Of a stretch of 64,000 nt of DNA, positions 12,601 to 24,400 are shown piece after piece. Source of the DNA: Amoebophrya sp. A120 (Eukaryota > Sar > Dinophyceae > Syndiniales > Amoebophryaceae); NCBI GenBank assembly GCA_905178155.1, contig CAJINV010000001.1:9507865-9571864 (forward strand), read 5' to 3'. Below the pieces are notes generated by a model. It saw nothing but the letters and a program-made list of their open reading frames with translations. It did no database searches and was not told the origin of the DNA. How positions within the stretch are numbered: the stretch's first letter is position 1; each line of letters opens with the position of its first letter. The translations under genes were made by a program, and so were the position numbers.

Positions 12601-15600
12601 GCAGCCCGATGGCTTGGGGCTGGGTGCGAGCGACCTGGTACGAGTCGCGACCCGCAATCACCACCCACTTCGTGGTCAAAACCTCTGTCAGCTTGTCCAC
12701 ACTGAGTCCTGAGCGTTTTATTTTCATGTTGGGATCAACGAGCATTTTTTACACAAACACAGTCACAGTTTTCGACGCTCCAGGAGTCCGTGTGAAAAAT
12801 GCAAAACGCATGAAAAAAAAGAAAAATCCTTGTTTTCACGGCTAACGACCAGCAGGTAGCGGGCGCAGGTGATTGACGCGAAAAAAAAAGTCAGCCGAAT
12901 TTGAAAAAATGGCCAGCGACCTGTTGTAAAAAGAGAAAATGATGAAAAGTGTTCAACATCAAGATCAACTCATGATCATGAACAGAATTCAAGAGCAACA
13001 GACACCATACCGAGAATCGTCGCAGCCGCCTCGACACTCGCCTCATTGTCTAACCGGAGCGCATCAGAGGCGAGGTTTTGCTCCACGTTCACAATGTCAA
13101 TCTCCGCCAGATGGATGAGACCGCAGAGCAGTTTGAAAATGGGCTCTACTCCGCCCTTTTCCGACGGAAAGACGTTTTGCAGCCCCGTTTGCAAGGACAA
13201 GAAGTTCGCAGCGTCGTCGCGCTTGAACACGCCGTGGGGGGCGCCACGGCCGATGTCTTCCTCCTTCGCCAGGCGGTAAGATTTCGTCGTCGGGTACAGC
13301 CCATGGTCCGCAAGAAATTCTTCGTCGCAAGCGGCGAGGAGCTCGTAAAAAGCGTGGTACGACCGCTCGCCCTGGCCGTAACTAGTGACGCGAGAGGATT
13401 CCAGAAGAAACGCGCGGATTTCGGCGGACTGCAAATGGCCGACGACGTTGAAGAGGAGTGCGTTGTACTTGCCGAATCGCGACGAATTGCAGTTCCGTAC
13501 CGTAGCAGCGTTTCCGAAAGCTTCCAGGACCGGATTTACATCGAGCATCTTCTGCGCAAGCTGCAGAGCCTCCATCTCGTGCGACCGGGAACGGTAGGCC
13601 AGGTACCTGAAGTTAGTATGAAGAAAAGATTCGAAATTTTTATTGCGAGCAAAATAAAAAAACTGCTTTCCACAACAGGGAGCAGGAATTTAGACCACGA
13701 TCAAAAAGGAGAAGATGACGATGTGCCAGGGCAATGGTTTTCTACTAACTTAGCGATTGAAACACAATTTAAAGTATCTACCCCATTGCGATCTTCGCAG
13801 TCTCCGTTTTGCCCGCACCCGACACCCCGGAGATGATGAGCACCTGGGACTGGCCTTCGTGCAGCATCTGGCGGTAGGCCGCGTCCGCGACCCCGTAGGG
13901 GTGGGGGGGCTGTTTCAGCCGCGTGTCGTTGTCCTGGTACAAGCATTTCCGCTCGTCCGAGTACAGCGCGTCGATCTCCTTCCCCTTTGTCAAAGGATTC
14001 ACCGCGAGCAAGACTTTCGCCGCGGAGGTGTAGATCTGGAATTGCGCGTACCGCTTCCGTAAATTCTCGAGAATGGACAGCTCGTCCAAATGCGTCAATG
14101 CGGTGCAGTCGTCGTAAATTTCCTCCCGAAGATTTTGTGGCAGTTGCTGTTGCAACTGCTGTAGCTGCGATTGGTGTGCGGACTTGCGCTTTGCCCGGAA
14201 ATGGGCATGCGTGGAGGTTGGGAGATGGCTGTAGGCACTCTTGCTGCTGGCCGAAGACGAAGACGCAGGCTGTGGATGCGAAAAATCCAAGCCCTTTTGT
14301 GCAGCTTCTTGGTCGTGCGGTGCTGGCGCGTCATCTTTGCTTTTGCCCTTTCCCTTCAGTGCAGGCATCACCATCAAGTTTGCACGGACTTTTATCTCAG
14401 AAGTCCTTTTGGTTTCCTGCACGGCAAGCTCTTGATCCTGTTCAACTTCCGCGGAAGGGATCTCCACATCACCTTCAGCGGTACCATGATCTTCCTTCTT
14501 CGCAGTGTTGACCACTACACTTGGTGGTTGTATGAGCCGGCCCGTGAGGCTTTTGGACGATCGCTGGCGCGGTAGCGAATGTAACTCCTCTTGTTGCGGT
14601 TGCGCGACGACCGCCTGCGGTGCTGCCGCGACCTTCGATGAAGGTCGGATACCGGTTTTCGCTGGTGAGGCGGGCCCACGCGGGCCTGGCTCACTTTCAG
14701 CGGAACTGTTCTTGGATTTCGCTTGTTTTTCCGCAAGTACTTTCTCGGGACTAACGACACGGCCGGTCTCCGCAACGCTCTTCAGCTGCTCTTTCAACAT
14801 GGCCATGGAGCTCGGCGTGATGTCTGCCATTTCTTGAGCGTCACCACCTGCACTAACGCCGGGGTAATCCGCCAGGCCGGACCTCTCGAGCGCGGCTTTC
14901 GAAGACTGCCGTCCGATTTTCGACTTGGCTTTCGGCGCCAACGCGAAGCCGTACATATCATTGGGGTCTGGCCCGAACAGGGGCGTCTCATAGTCGTCGA
15001 CGGAGGACGCGTTTAGGTTTGCCACGGCGTTTTCGACAACGGCAGCGGGTGCAGTGGACGCAGATGATGTAGCTGCAGGGGCGGGCTTTTTCTCTCCCTC
15101 GTGCCCGTCGCTGTCGGTGGCGCCATACTTCGTTTTGTCTAGGTCTTGCTCCTGTTCGTTTTCAGCCGTTGCTGCAGGATTGCCACTGTCGCCGCTTTTG
15201 AATTGCTTGTGGTTATGCGTATCCAGTGCAAACTCCTGATCCACCGACCGGGCGCGCTTGGAGGAGCGCGACGGTCCAGACCCACCGACTTCGACCTCGC
15301 CGCTGCGCGATTCTCTGGCGACGTAGTCGGCTCCACTTCTACCCCCGATGGAGTTCAGAATCTCTTGGTCAGCAAGATCTGTGGTGAAAGTGTTGAACAT
15401 CACAAACACAAAGCTGTGCGTGAACTGAGGAAAGGTTCCACTCTTCACTCTCAGGAAAACGACAAGTTAGGTACATCATGCTCATACATGATGCATATAC
15501 AATTTACAAAACAGAGAACTGTCATCAAAATACTGCTGCCACGGCTAGCGGCGGACGGGGCATTTGACCGGTATGAAATCGGGGAAACGGCAGATATCCG

Positions 15601-17020
15601 TGCGGAGTTGTTGGCAATTCCCTTTTCGCGTTCGCACTTGCTAAGTCGTGCATGCTCCCCTGAGCGCTGCCGCGAAAGCCCACCTGGTCCGAATATTTGA
15701 AATGTCATCTTCAACTTTATTTACAAGGTAGACGAAGAGCTGAGCTGCGGAAAAGATTTATTTTCGCCATGTTACAATTTTTCATACATACATCACATAG
15801 CGATAGACAACCCTACGAGAGCTATTCGAGCTTTTCTAACTCATCGCGCACAATGAAAATGAGCAAGTACCGTCGGCCCCTGCCGGCACTGGCGAAAACG
15901 CTGGTTGTTTGATTCCCTCCGCAACAGTTGCAGCAAACTCTTGGCCTACTCCTTCTGCGCCGCACCCAGGCTTTTCTGCAGTCCCTTTGCTGGACGACGA
16001 CGATGCAGCTCGTCCGGCGCTTTTCACGATGGGATCGCTGATCAACTTGGTCCGCGACGCGTTTGCGCTGGATGGCAACGATTGGGCCTGGTCAGATTCG
16101 CGATCGAGACCGAAATCCTCAAGGTCGTCGTCAATGTCAGCATCGTCGCCGTCGCGGTCTTCGTTCACGAAGCTGCAGATCTGGTGCTTATTTTCAAGAC
16201 CACTCCCGTTGTTCCCGGCGTGATACAACTCGCGCCTATCGAAAACAGGATAGGAAAACCGCTCGGCATTCACATTGTGCGGTGTCTCGTGTTCCAGCAG
16301 CAGCTTTCTGCGCTTGGGAGCTGCACCCCCGCTGGCGGAGTCCGGGAAACCATCGGACGAGAAATCCGAGACGGAGGTTTCAAAAGGGCCGGCCGGCACT
16401 GCGCCGCTGAGCACGCCTCGGATCTCGAAAGAGTCGTCGACATCGACGAGGTTGGAGGTTGCGTTTAAGTTTGTCTTCCCGTCGCTCGCGAGGTTCCTTC
16501 TCAAATGTTGTTGAGCCGCGTCCTCGTCCTCGGAAACAGCGTCGGAAAACGCAAAACTTTCCGGCTCGGCCCGATCCTGTTCCTGTTCGCCGTCTTCATC
16601 GGCGAGCAGGGAAACCTCTTCAACAGCCGAGTAATGAAGCGTGTTGTCTTCGACCTGTTTTATGTTTTCGATCATTTTTATTACGTCTGCTGTGCCTTTG
16701 GCTACTAACTTTGACGCTTTGAAATTTAACGCACTAAGATTCTTCACTCAGGCTAGAGGAAACAGCGCTACAACATCCATGGCGACGGCCGTGTCTGCTT
16801 CACATAAATCACTTTCAACATGCACGACTAGAAGTCCTGTTCTTACCGGTTTGTCTGTCAAATCTGCTTCTGGCACCACGCCGTGGTGACCCTCTTCCGA
16901 GTCCGGGTGCGGTAACACAGGACTCAACAGCGGCGACGCTTGCTCCTCAACGTCAGCCGCAGCTGCACCTTCCGGCACCTCCAGAGGCGGTTCAGGAAGC
17001 CCTACTTCGTCGTCAGCCAT
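6690..17020 (-). CDS. Giant unconventional myosin heavy chain
   Basis: Actin-based motor. Exons (minus): 17020-16847, 16741-15871, 15378-13782, 13606-13011, 12708-11476, 11202-8711, 8491-7308, 7167-6690; the summed lengths stay in frame and give about 2,874 aa. The first ~700 residues are disordered. The motor follows: P-loop GVSGAGKTET (about 866-875, canonical GESGAGKT), switch I NCNSSRFGK (about 919-927), switch II DIYGFE (about 1185-1190), then LHYIRCFCPN and LNQMRESGTF of the actin-binding region and the converter GISKLFLKSG. Residues about 1556-2190 are many degenerate, basic IQ-like repeats. A short coiled coil near 2300-2360 is interrupted by an introner, and a Ser-rich tail ends the protein. 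Intron 3 has a perfect TACTAAC before its acceptor. Introns 5 and 6 are introner elements, so those two boundaries are provisional. Class not determined. Confidence 0.9.
7168..7307 (-). other. GT-AG intron near the myosin 3' end
   Basis: Donor GTAACA and acceptor CACACAAACAG. It joins ERKPKDTS to SSSAAPNSNK in frame, so the block ending at 6690 is the last myosin exon and not a separate small gene. Confidence 0.8.
8497..8719 (-). mobile_element. Introner-like element 1 (intron in myosin tail)
   Basis: Terminal inverted repeats at 8503-8522 (CATTCTCAACTGTTACATGA) and 8687-8706 match at 19 of 20 positions. The insert separates SFNDHMA from SPIDQRERMESLE within a coiled coil. Two in-frame excisions are possible. 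One uses the 3-bp flanking repeat ACG (8497-8499 and 8719-8721). The other is a GT-AG splice (exons ending 8711 and starting 8491) that uses a GT next to the repeat; the exon lengths given for the myosin use this second option. The inside carries GCATGGCAAA-type motifs at 8527-8536 (inverted) and 8574-8583. Confidence 0.75.
11203..11481 (-). mobile_element. Introner-like element 2 (intron in myosin converter)
   Basis: Terminal inverted repeats at 11215-11235 and 11448-11468 match at 20 of 21 positions. A 6-bp direct repeat ACTCGT flanks it (11203-11208 and 11476-11481) in the same codon phase on both sides. Removing the element plus one repeat copy gives KLPDEYEAYDART, a clean join in the converter, but none of the positions allowed by the repeat has GT-AG ends. 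A GT-AG alternative exists that leaves three extra residues (LSN). Internal motifs TTTGTCATGC (11331-11340) and GCATGACAAA (11420-11429) are present. Confidence 0.85.
13607..13781 (-). other. Canonical GT-AG intron inside the myosin P-loop region
   Basis: Donor GTAGAT and acceptor TACTAACTTCAG on the minus strand. Removing it joins AKIAMG to YLAYRSRS, the conserved helix after the P-loop. TACTAAC matches the branch-point consensus, showing ordinary spliceosomal introns coexist with the introner elements in one gene. Confidence 0.85.
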
Positions 17021-18454
17021 GACCGGTTTCTAAATTGGAGCCATCGTCGCCGCGTCGCACTGCCAAAACTGTTTCAGGGTTGCTCGCCGCTGCAAAGTCC
17101 TCTGGAGGGTATGCGCTACCGGAGACACGACAATGCTTTGTGATGTCCAGGCGGAGACTTCTGTAGAGTTTCTTTATCCTTCACTCGTGCAGAGCTCTGG
17201 TGCTGCGCACCGGAAAGAAAGACTCTGCGTCTTGATGAAGAGATGCAGATCGAGCAGGCTCTATAATCCAGGGCAATGAAGACTTTGACTACTAGTAGTA
17301 CGTCGTTACTTAGTTTCAGAAAAAACCTTTTCTCAGGCAGCTGGTTACAACCGCAACCTCTGCGTGGACTAGAAGGATTTTCGACTTCAATAAAAAAACA
17401 TTCACTTCGGCAAGAAGAAAAAACATCATGGATTTTACAGTATATCATGCACTTACAGGCTGGTAATTCTGCTTGATATACAACAACTGAAACTGTCTAA
17501 AGGTGGTCGAGTCGATACGGCGAAGCTCGAACCTTCTATAAAGCGGGTCTTCCTAGTACAACTCAATCAAGAAAACATGGCCACCTACGGTTCACAACGC
17601 ATACACGTTCAACTCTCTCTTCGATGGTACTGCGACGGACTGAGCAGACTCGAGCGAATGCGAATGTAACAGTGCCAATGAATTAGGTTCGAGGAACACG
17701 GCCTCGGCACCGAGTCCGACGTCGACAAGTGTCGAAATTTTTGCTGCTTTCGAGATTGAAACTGTGCCGCTGTGGTCTCTCATTAAAATCAGCTCGCTTG
17801 AGGTGTAGGACATATCATGCAGGTCGTACATCGTTTTGTATTTGTTACAAAGGGACTCCCGAATCTATCATTGTACATGCGTAAATTATCGCAGCTCCAG
17901 CATCATGCTCAACGCCAACAATAAGCTCAACGTAATCATGTCAGCCGTGCAGTGCTGATAAAGCTTTCGAAAAATGAATGGGACAAGATCTTTGCAGTTG
18001 CACGAGAAAGAGAGGAGTCAAAAAAGGCAACGGTAGCAACAAGAAGTACTGTACACCCTCATCAAAGTCAGAAACAGCGTCGAAGGCGTGAGGTTCGACC
18101 GTGCCGGCGTGACTCTCTTTTCGTCTTTGTGCAAAAAATCGTAAAAACCGTATACGCAAAACAAAAACATGCAGGGACGGCCACACTGTGGTGTAGGTTT
18201 TACCGAATCATTCATTTGTGCTTCTGTTTGCTCGATGACTGTTTAGCAAGTAAGACTGAATAAAAAAGGTGAAGACTCGCAAGCTAAGTAAGTATAGTAA
18301 CAAGTAGGTACAATATACATTTTTGCGCTTCAGCCGTAGTTGATATAGGTTATGAATTTAAATTTTACAGAGAGGGTTTTATTGGGTGCAAATGCGTTCT
18401 GCCCAAGCTGTTCCTGTACGACTCGAGCAGACCCACACCTGCTACGGCAAGGGC
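17021..18454. other. Intergenic region between the myosin and the giant coiled-coil gene
   Basis: No supported gene. A minus-strand ORF of 79 codons with an ATG at 17831 (ending 17592) has no recognisable motif and no homologous context. The region should hold the myosin 5' flank and the 3' UTR of the gene ending at 18455. Confidence 0.5.
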
Positions 18455-21400
18455 TCACAACTCATCCCTGCCAGCTTTTTCGGACAAGACAGCGTCCTTT
18501 ACCGACCGGCCTTTCGCTTGCTGCAAGGCGTCTTGGAGCGCGCTGCCGAGTGTCTGGCGCTGGAAGAGGTCCGGACTCTGGCCCAGTCGCAGCTCGTGCC
18601 TGTAGTCGGCATTTGCCTGCTTCGGAGGTGAGCCGGAAACTACTTGCTGCGACACGGGAAAAAGCACGCGCGGAGGAGAAGTTCTTCGCTGCGCCGTTCG
18701 GTGCAAAAAATCGGTGACGACGGCGGATTCCAATTCGCTTACTGCCGCTCGCTCTTGCACGGGACTACGGCCATTTTGAAACGATGCCGCTGAAGATGCG
18801 CCTGCTCTCGTGTGGAGCTGCTGGCTCCGGCCTCTACGGTCTAAATTGTTCTGCTCAAACAACTCCCGCTTCTGGTCCTGTTTCTTCCGTCGCCGCGCAG
18901 ACAAAATGTGGTCTTCGCGAGCGAAGTGCGCCAGAAAGTCGTCTTCGCAGAGGGACTGTTCTGTTTTGGACCGGAGATTTGTTGGCATTTCTTGCGACAG
19001 CTCCACCGAAAGTAGTTCCTCCTTGACGATCTCTCCCGGGGGACTCCGTTCCCGATTTTGCTTCTGGGTCTGCGTCTCAAACCGCACTGCTCGTGGCTGT
19101 CCCGCAGTAGAACTCTCCGTCGTCATCCCCATACCGAATTTCGTCTTCAAAGACGGCGGCCGGAGGAATCGTGCCTCCGTCTTTGCCCCGTACGGCGCGA
19201 TCAGATGACGAAGAAACTCCACCTCTTCGGCGTGCCCAAGCTGTTGCAATTCTCCCCGCGCTGATCGCCTCGCAGATTGCTGCGCAAAATCTTCTTGCCA
19301 CAGCGCCCGCTTCTCCCGTCGGTCGTAGTAGTCGTTGTTTTTCTGCTCTAATTCCTGTTTCGTCAGGAATTCGCTAATCACAGTTTCCTCCGGATTTTGC
19401 AGCTCTTTCTCGATAATCGTGTCGATTTTCTCCTCGCGGTTCACCACACGTCTCGCCCGAACCAAGTTTCGTGCAAAAGCATCTGCGTTCGGGATCGGGT
19501 GCGTTTCGCGGTACCACTTCATCAACGGTCGCTTCGTGTACACGGATTTCAAGCCGCGGTTTAACCGGCGGTCGATCTGCTCTCTTTCGTGATCATTTTG
19601 ATTTTCCGCATACTGCTGCTCAAAAGTCGAGCGATCCTGGTCGTAGTAGTTGTACTCATGGTCCTCTCCACCTGCGTCAGAGACAGAGAAACCGTGTCGG
19701 CTGCGCGACGCAGCCCAGAGCTCCACACTTGCTTCCTGTGAGGCTAAGTGCCGGCCGGGGCCTGCGTCCGAGGACGATGATGAGCTGTCGCCACCGCGGT
19801 CGGACAGAAAGGTTGAGAGCGGGAATAATTTCGCACTGTAGGGAAGGTCATCGCCCCCGCCTCCGCGGGGCGAGGCAAAGCTCTTTTTTACGTGTTTTTT
19901 CGTCGGCAGGCCGAGTCTGCGAAGTTTCTGCTTTTTCCTCTTCTCAAATGCTTTGCGTCTTGGAGTGTCCATGAAGTCCGTCGCAACGCCTTTCAAAAGT
20001 CCGTCGTTGTGCTGGACGACCAGGCGCTCCAGTGTGGTTCGGAGATTCAGCAGAAAATCGAGGAAGTTCTTCTCTTCCCCGAAAATTCTACTTTCACTGT
20101 CGCTGTCGTCTTTCCTTTTCGCTTTTGTTTGTTGCAGGTCGGCGTCCGCTGCGACGGTGGCCGCGACTTTGCGCCAGAAGGGTAGCAGACGGGAAAGCAG
20201 GTCAAGCTCGGTGGCGGAAAAGAGTGCACGACAGGATTCCACTTCTTGTTCAAGCGCTGTCTTCTTCATCACGTTTTCATTTTCTGCCTTGGCTTCGCCG
20301 ATATTGTCGACACTGGCCATTTTGCTCATCTTCTGCTTCTTCCGGCGTTCCGCGCTAGTGATTTCTTTCTCCTCGCCCAAGGGATGCCGCTGCGCAACGA
20401 TTTCCAATGCGGCGGAGGATAAACTTTTGTTGTACTTGCCGCCCGTCAAGACTTTTCGGACGATTTTTTTCACCGCTCCAACGAGGGATTGCAGGTCCAA
20501 AACACGATCTTCCACGGGAACCGGGTGCATGAAGAAGTCATGGTCCAGAAATTCCAAGAAATCTTTGACTTCTGATATCTCAGACGTGCGGCGACTATCG
20601 ATGATCTCGGACCTGATAGTATTTTATCGTTTTGAACAAAATGAAAAGCAAATAAAGCCGATCGTTTATTGACTTTATTTTGAAAACAGAAAACTGAAAC
20701 GATGACTCATTCTTAGAAATGCAAATGATAAATTGAAATGATCGCATCGACAATTCAAATGCATACTTCAGCAAGTCCTGCAGGTAGTGAATCTCCACGG
20801 GTGGCGGTGGCTCGCCCTGTGACTGCGAGTCGCCAGCTGACGAGGAAACAGGTGTGTACAGAGCGAAGGGGTAATTTTGCTCGATAAACGCCGTGGAGAA
20901 CCTGTTTATGTCAAGTTGAGTTGGATATGGATTCGGTATATAAATCGCTAGCTCGTCCGAATTCGAAAACACACCGAACAAGAGTAAATTGTCACGACCG
21001 AAAGCAGACAGAGGCACCTCGGCACTCGTGGATCCTCCTGCGATGGCTCCTCCGCAAAAGCGTAATGCGGATACTTTGACGACGGATCGCGCGACCGCTC
21101 GGCGTAGAAGCGCCGCCTTCGATAGGCCAAACGCGGCGAGCTCGGAGCGGACCGGGCCCCGCGCTGGCGAAGTGCATAGCGAGGAGAAAAGTCCTGATGC
21201 GAAATGAGGGTGGGGAAGAAAGGCTCCGGTCGCTTCTTCGTGTTGTTTTCGGTCGCGCTTGCGTCAGGATCGCCTGGGTCGAGGCCTTGATCATGATCTT
21301 CCTGCTGACTCGTTACATGTTGATGCTCTGGAAGAAACGCAGCCTGGTCCCCCAGTTTTTGCCCATTGTGCATCGTACCTAAGAACCGATCCCGTCCCAA

Positions 21401-24400
21401 ACTGGCCATCAGCGGGTCGTCAGCATCATCAAGCGTAGGAGACGGGACAAGCAGAACCGCCGGACCTGATTCCGTTTCCAGCGCGTCGAAGTCGTCGTAG
21501 TCATCTGCTGCCAAAGAAAACAAATCGTAGTTGTCGGCGCCGATATGGAATGGCAAGTTTTTCTGTGTCAAATTCCTCCCGTCGAGGTGTGCAACATCGA
21601 GCATGTCATCGTCGATCCCGGGGTCGCCAAGACTCGCCGAGCTTTCCTGCGTTCCCTGCTTGCCGTCCCGCCGCAACGCAATTTGCGTGCGCACCACGGT
21701 TCGTAATCGCGAGGGGTGCGCACTGGTGGGCCGGCCGGCAGCACTCGCACTCATCCCTGGAATCGCGTCGGAGCCGACGCGCTCGAGCTCGTGGTCGCCA
21801 TCATCGTCCTCGTCAAGGACTACACCAATTTGCAGATCGTCTTCCTGGGCACTCGCACTTGCTTTGCTTCCCTGGTTTACAAGTTCCTGGCTGGAAAAAT
21901 CCGGTCTGCTGTTCACATTGTCTCGTTCTCCTTCTGGAGGAAATAATTGCCTCGCCGCGCCATCCAGCATTTCAGCAAACATCGAAGAATTTACCCCGCT
22001 GGCCTCTTCCGCTTGAATTCCGACGTTGTTCATCACTGGCAAGTGGTAGACAAACGGGTTGAAGCCCAGAGGCGAGTCGCGGTTCCGTGCGGACGCAATG
22101 CCGGTCCGGATGCGATTGTACTTCCACCGGAGTTTTCGGAACAGCGCCTCTTTGTAGATCCTGCGCCCGAGAATACCCCGAAACCAGGCTTGGATCTTCG
22201 TTGCGTTGCGCCACGGGACTGTGTCGGTGCGGAAGAGGTTTTGCATGCTCTCGTCTTGCTCTCCCCCAATGAGCAAGTGGTCCGGAATTAAGCCCGTTTG
22301 ACTCTCCGCGCCAAGCAGCCCGTGCATCCGGAGGTTGTCCCTTAAGCGCCTCAATTCGTCCTGCATCATGCGGATCGACTCGGCTTGGGATTTCGCTAGA
22401 TCTACCATCTCCCCGTTTATGCGCTTTTTCGGATCGGTCAAGTAATCCACGTACACCGTCGCAACCGCGCGGATGACGAGGTACTCATGTTCGTGCTCGA
22501 AGTAACTGGCGTCGGAAGCACTGTTGACGCCGACTACGGATTGAACTTCGTTTTGCTCCAGGTTCTCAAACCAGGCCGGGGGGATCGGATAGTCCAGAGC
22601 GTGCTCGAAAAGTGCCGCATGTGGATCGTGGTGCTGCTGCTGCTGCGCAACATCATGATCAAACAAAGTTGTGTTGCTGAGCTGGAGAGTTGATGTTGGC
22701 GCGCCACGGTCGGCGAATGCTTGGTTCGGGTCCTCTTCATCTCCGAACCCCGCTGGCGGGGCTCCTGTTTCGCCGAGAACACCAGCTGTGCCAGGGTCAA
22801 GTTGCAGTGTGACATTCTGGTCCCAACTGAAAGCTGTCTCGCCGAAAGCAACTGTCGCTGCGTCGTCTTGTTGTAGTACTGTCCCTTGATGCTCTTCTTG
22901 CCCTGCGAGCATGTTTCGATACTGCTCGTTTCGTTCCCGGTCACTTTTAGCGAGAATTTCAAACGTGTCTTTTTCATCCAAAAAGTAGTTGTTCATGTTC
23001 AACAAGACGCCGTCAACAAGCTCCGTTCCAACCCCCTGCTCCGCAGTCATCTTGTCGATGACAATCCGGTACAAGAAAGAAAGCAACACTTTCGCGAACT
23101 CCTGCTTTTCCAACAAGCCTCTCTTTCGCAGCTCCTCTTCCTCCGCCAGTCGCCGTAGTTCATCTTCCGTCAAAATGTCCCGATCCTCCGCCGCCATCAG
23201 CTTCAATTCCGCCCGCATCACTTCCCTATCGTAGATCTCCTGCCATGCGAGTTCGAAGATCGAGGGAAGAAAACTGTAGTAAGATTTTTTCGGAGCTGCG
23301 GCAGGGGATCTGGCCTTGCTCGCTCCTGTGCTGAGATCTTGCGAAGTAGATTCGAGCTTTCTGTTCGCGACATCAGTGTTCATCTGCGACACCAGTTCCT
23401 TCGCACGCCGAGCCTCTTCCTCCACTTGATTGATTGACGCTTTCAGTTCCTGGTGCCGCGTGTCGTACTCCAAATGCTCCGAATACCGCTGCAACACATC
23501 TCCAAAGTCATCATCTAGCAGTGACTCCGCTTGCGCTTGCTGCTCCAGCAACTCCTTGTAGTGTCTCGGCTTCTGCCGCGGAGATCCCCGTCGGCTCGTC
23601 ATCGTCCCAAAGGCCGCGGTGCTATCTCTATCACCGCCACCACCAGCCGCGCCGAGATCCACCCTTGGGCTTAGAACCGGGTCGCCGAGCCCGACACGCA
23701 ATTCCTCGAGATTGGACGTGTCCGCTAGCGAGGTCACGACATTCTGCTCTTGCCCGTCTGTCGGCGACCGTCCGAGCAAGATTTCTTCGACCTCGCGCAT
23801 TCTCTGCTCCCGCTCTAACCGCTTTCTTTCCTCTATCCACAGTAAATTTCCCGTACAAATGCAGTCTCTGCATGACAAAAGCAAAACTTGCCTTCAATCC
23901 TAGTCTAGCATGACAAGTTGTACACTGCAAGTTAGCGGAATTTGTCATGCATTTTATACATGTACGGGAAATTTACATTGCATATCCTCCTCCGCCTCCC
24001 GACGCCGTTTTTCCGCGAGCTCCGCCAGCCGCTCGTCCTCGATCTTGCGCCACATCGCAAGGGAGTAGAGATACACCTCCTTCAAATTTTTCTTCACAAA
24101 CGCCTTGCGGATCATGTCGTCGATTTGCGTCTCGTACAAATTCGCCAGGTACGGCGGGACCACACGGTAGCGGTAGAAGTTGTACTGAAACAGGGTGAGT
24201 TGCTCCTGCATGATCCGTTCCGTCATGATTCTCGTGTACACATCGTTCGTCAAATTCCGCACGTAGGCTTTGGACACCTGTGTGGGACAGTTCGAAACCC
24301 GTTCCAGCGCCTTCCCGTCGACCACGTTGCCGTATGCGTCGAAGTAGTACTCGACCGCGCGCCGCATTCGTCGCCGGCTGTTCGGGGACATCCGCGGCGA

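Noticed and set aside
12741-12802. Small 13-bp inverted repeat in a myosin intron as a sixth introner
   Set aside because: One mismatch, no flanking duplication, and it lies inside a larger canonical GT-AG intron, not at its ends.
20595-21017. Separate 140-aa gene between the two halves of the giant gene
   Set aside because: Most of that frame is intron; only 20767-20901 is used, and both neighbouring junctions are in phase.
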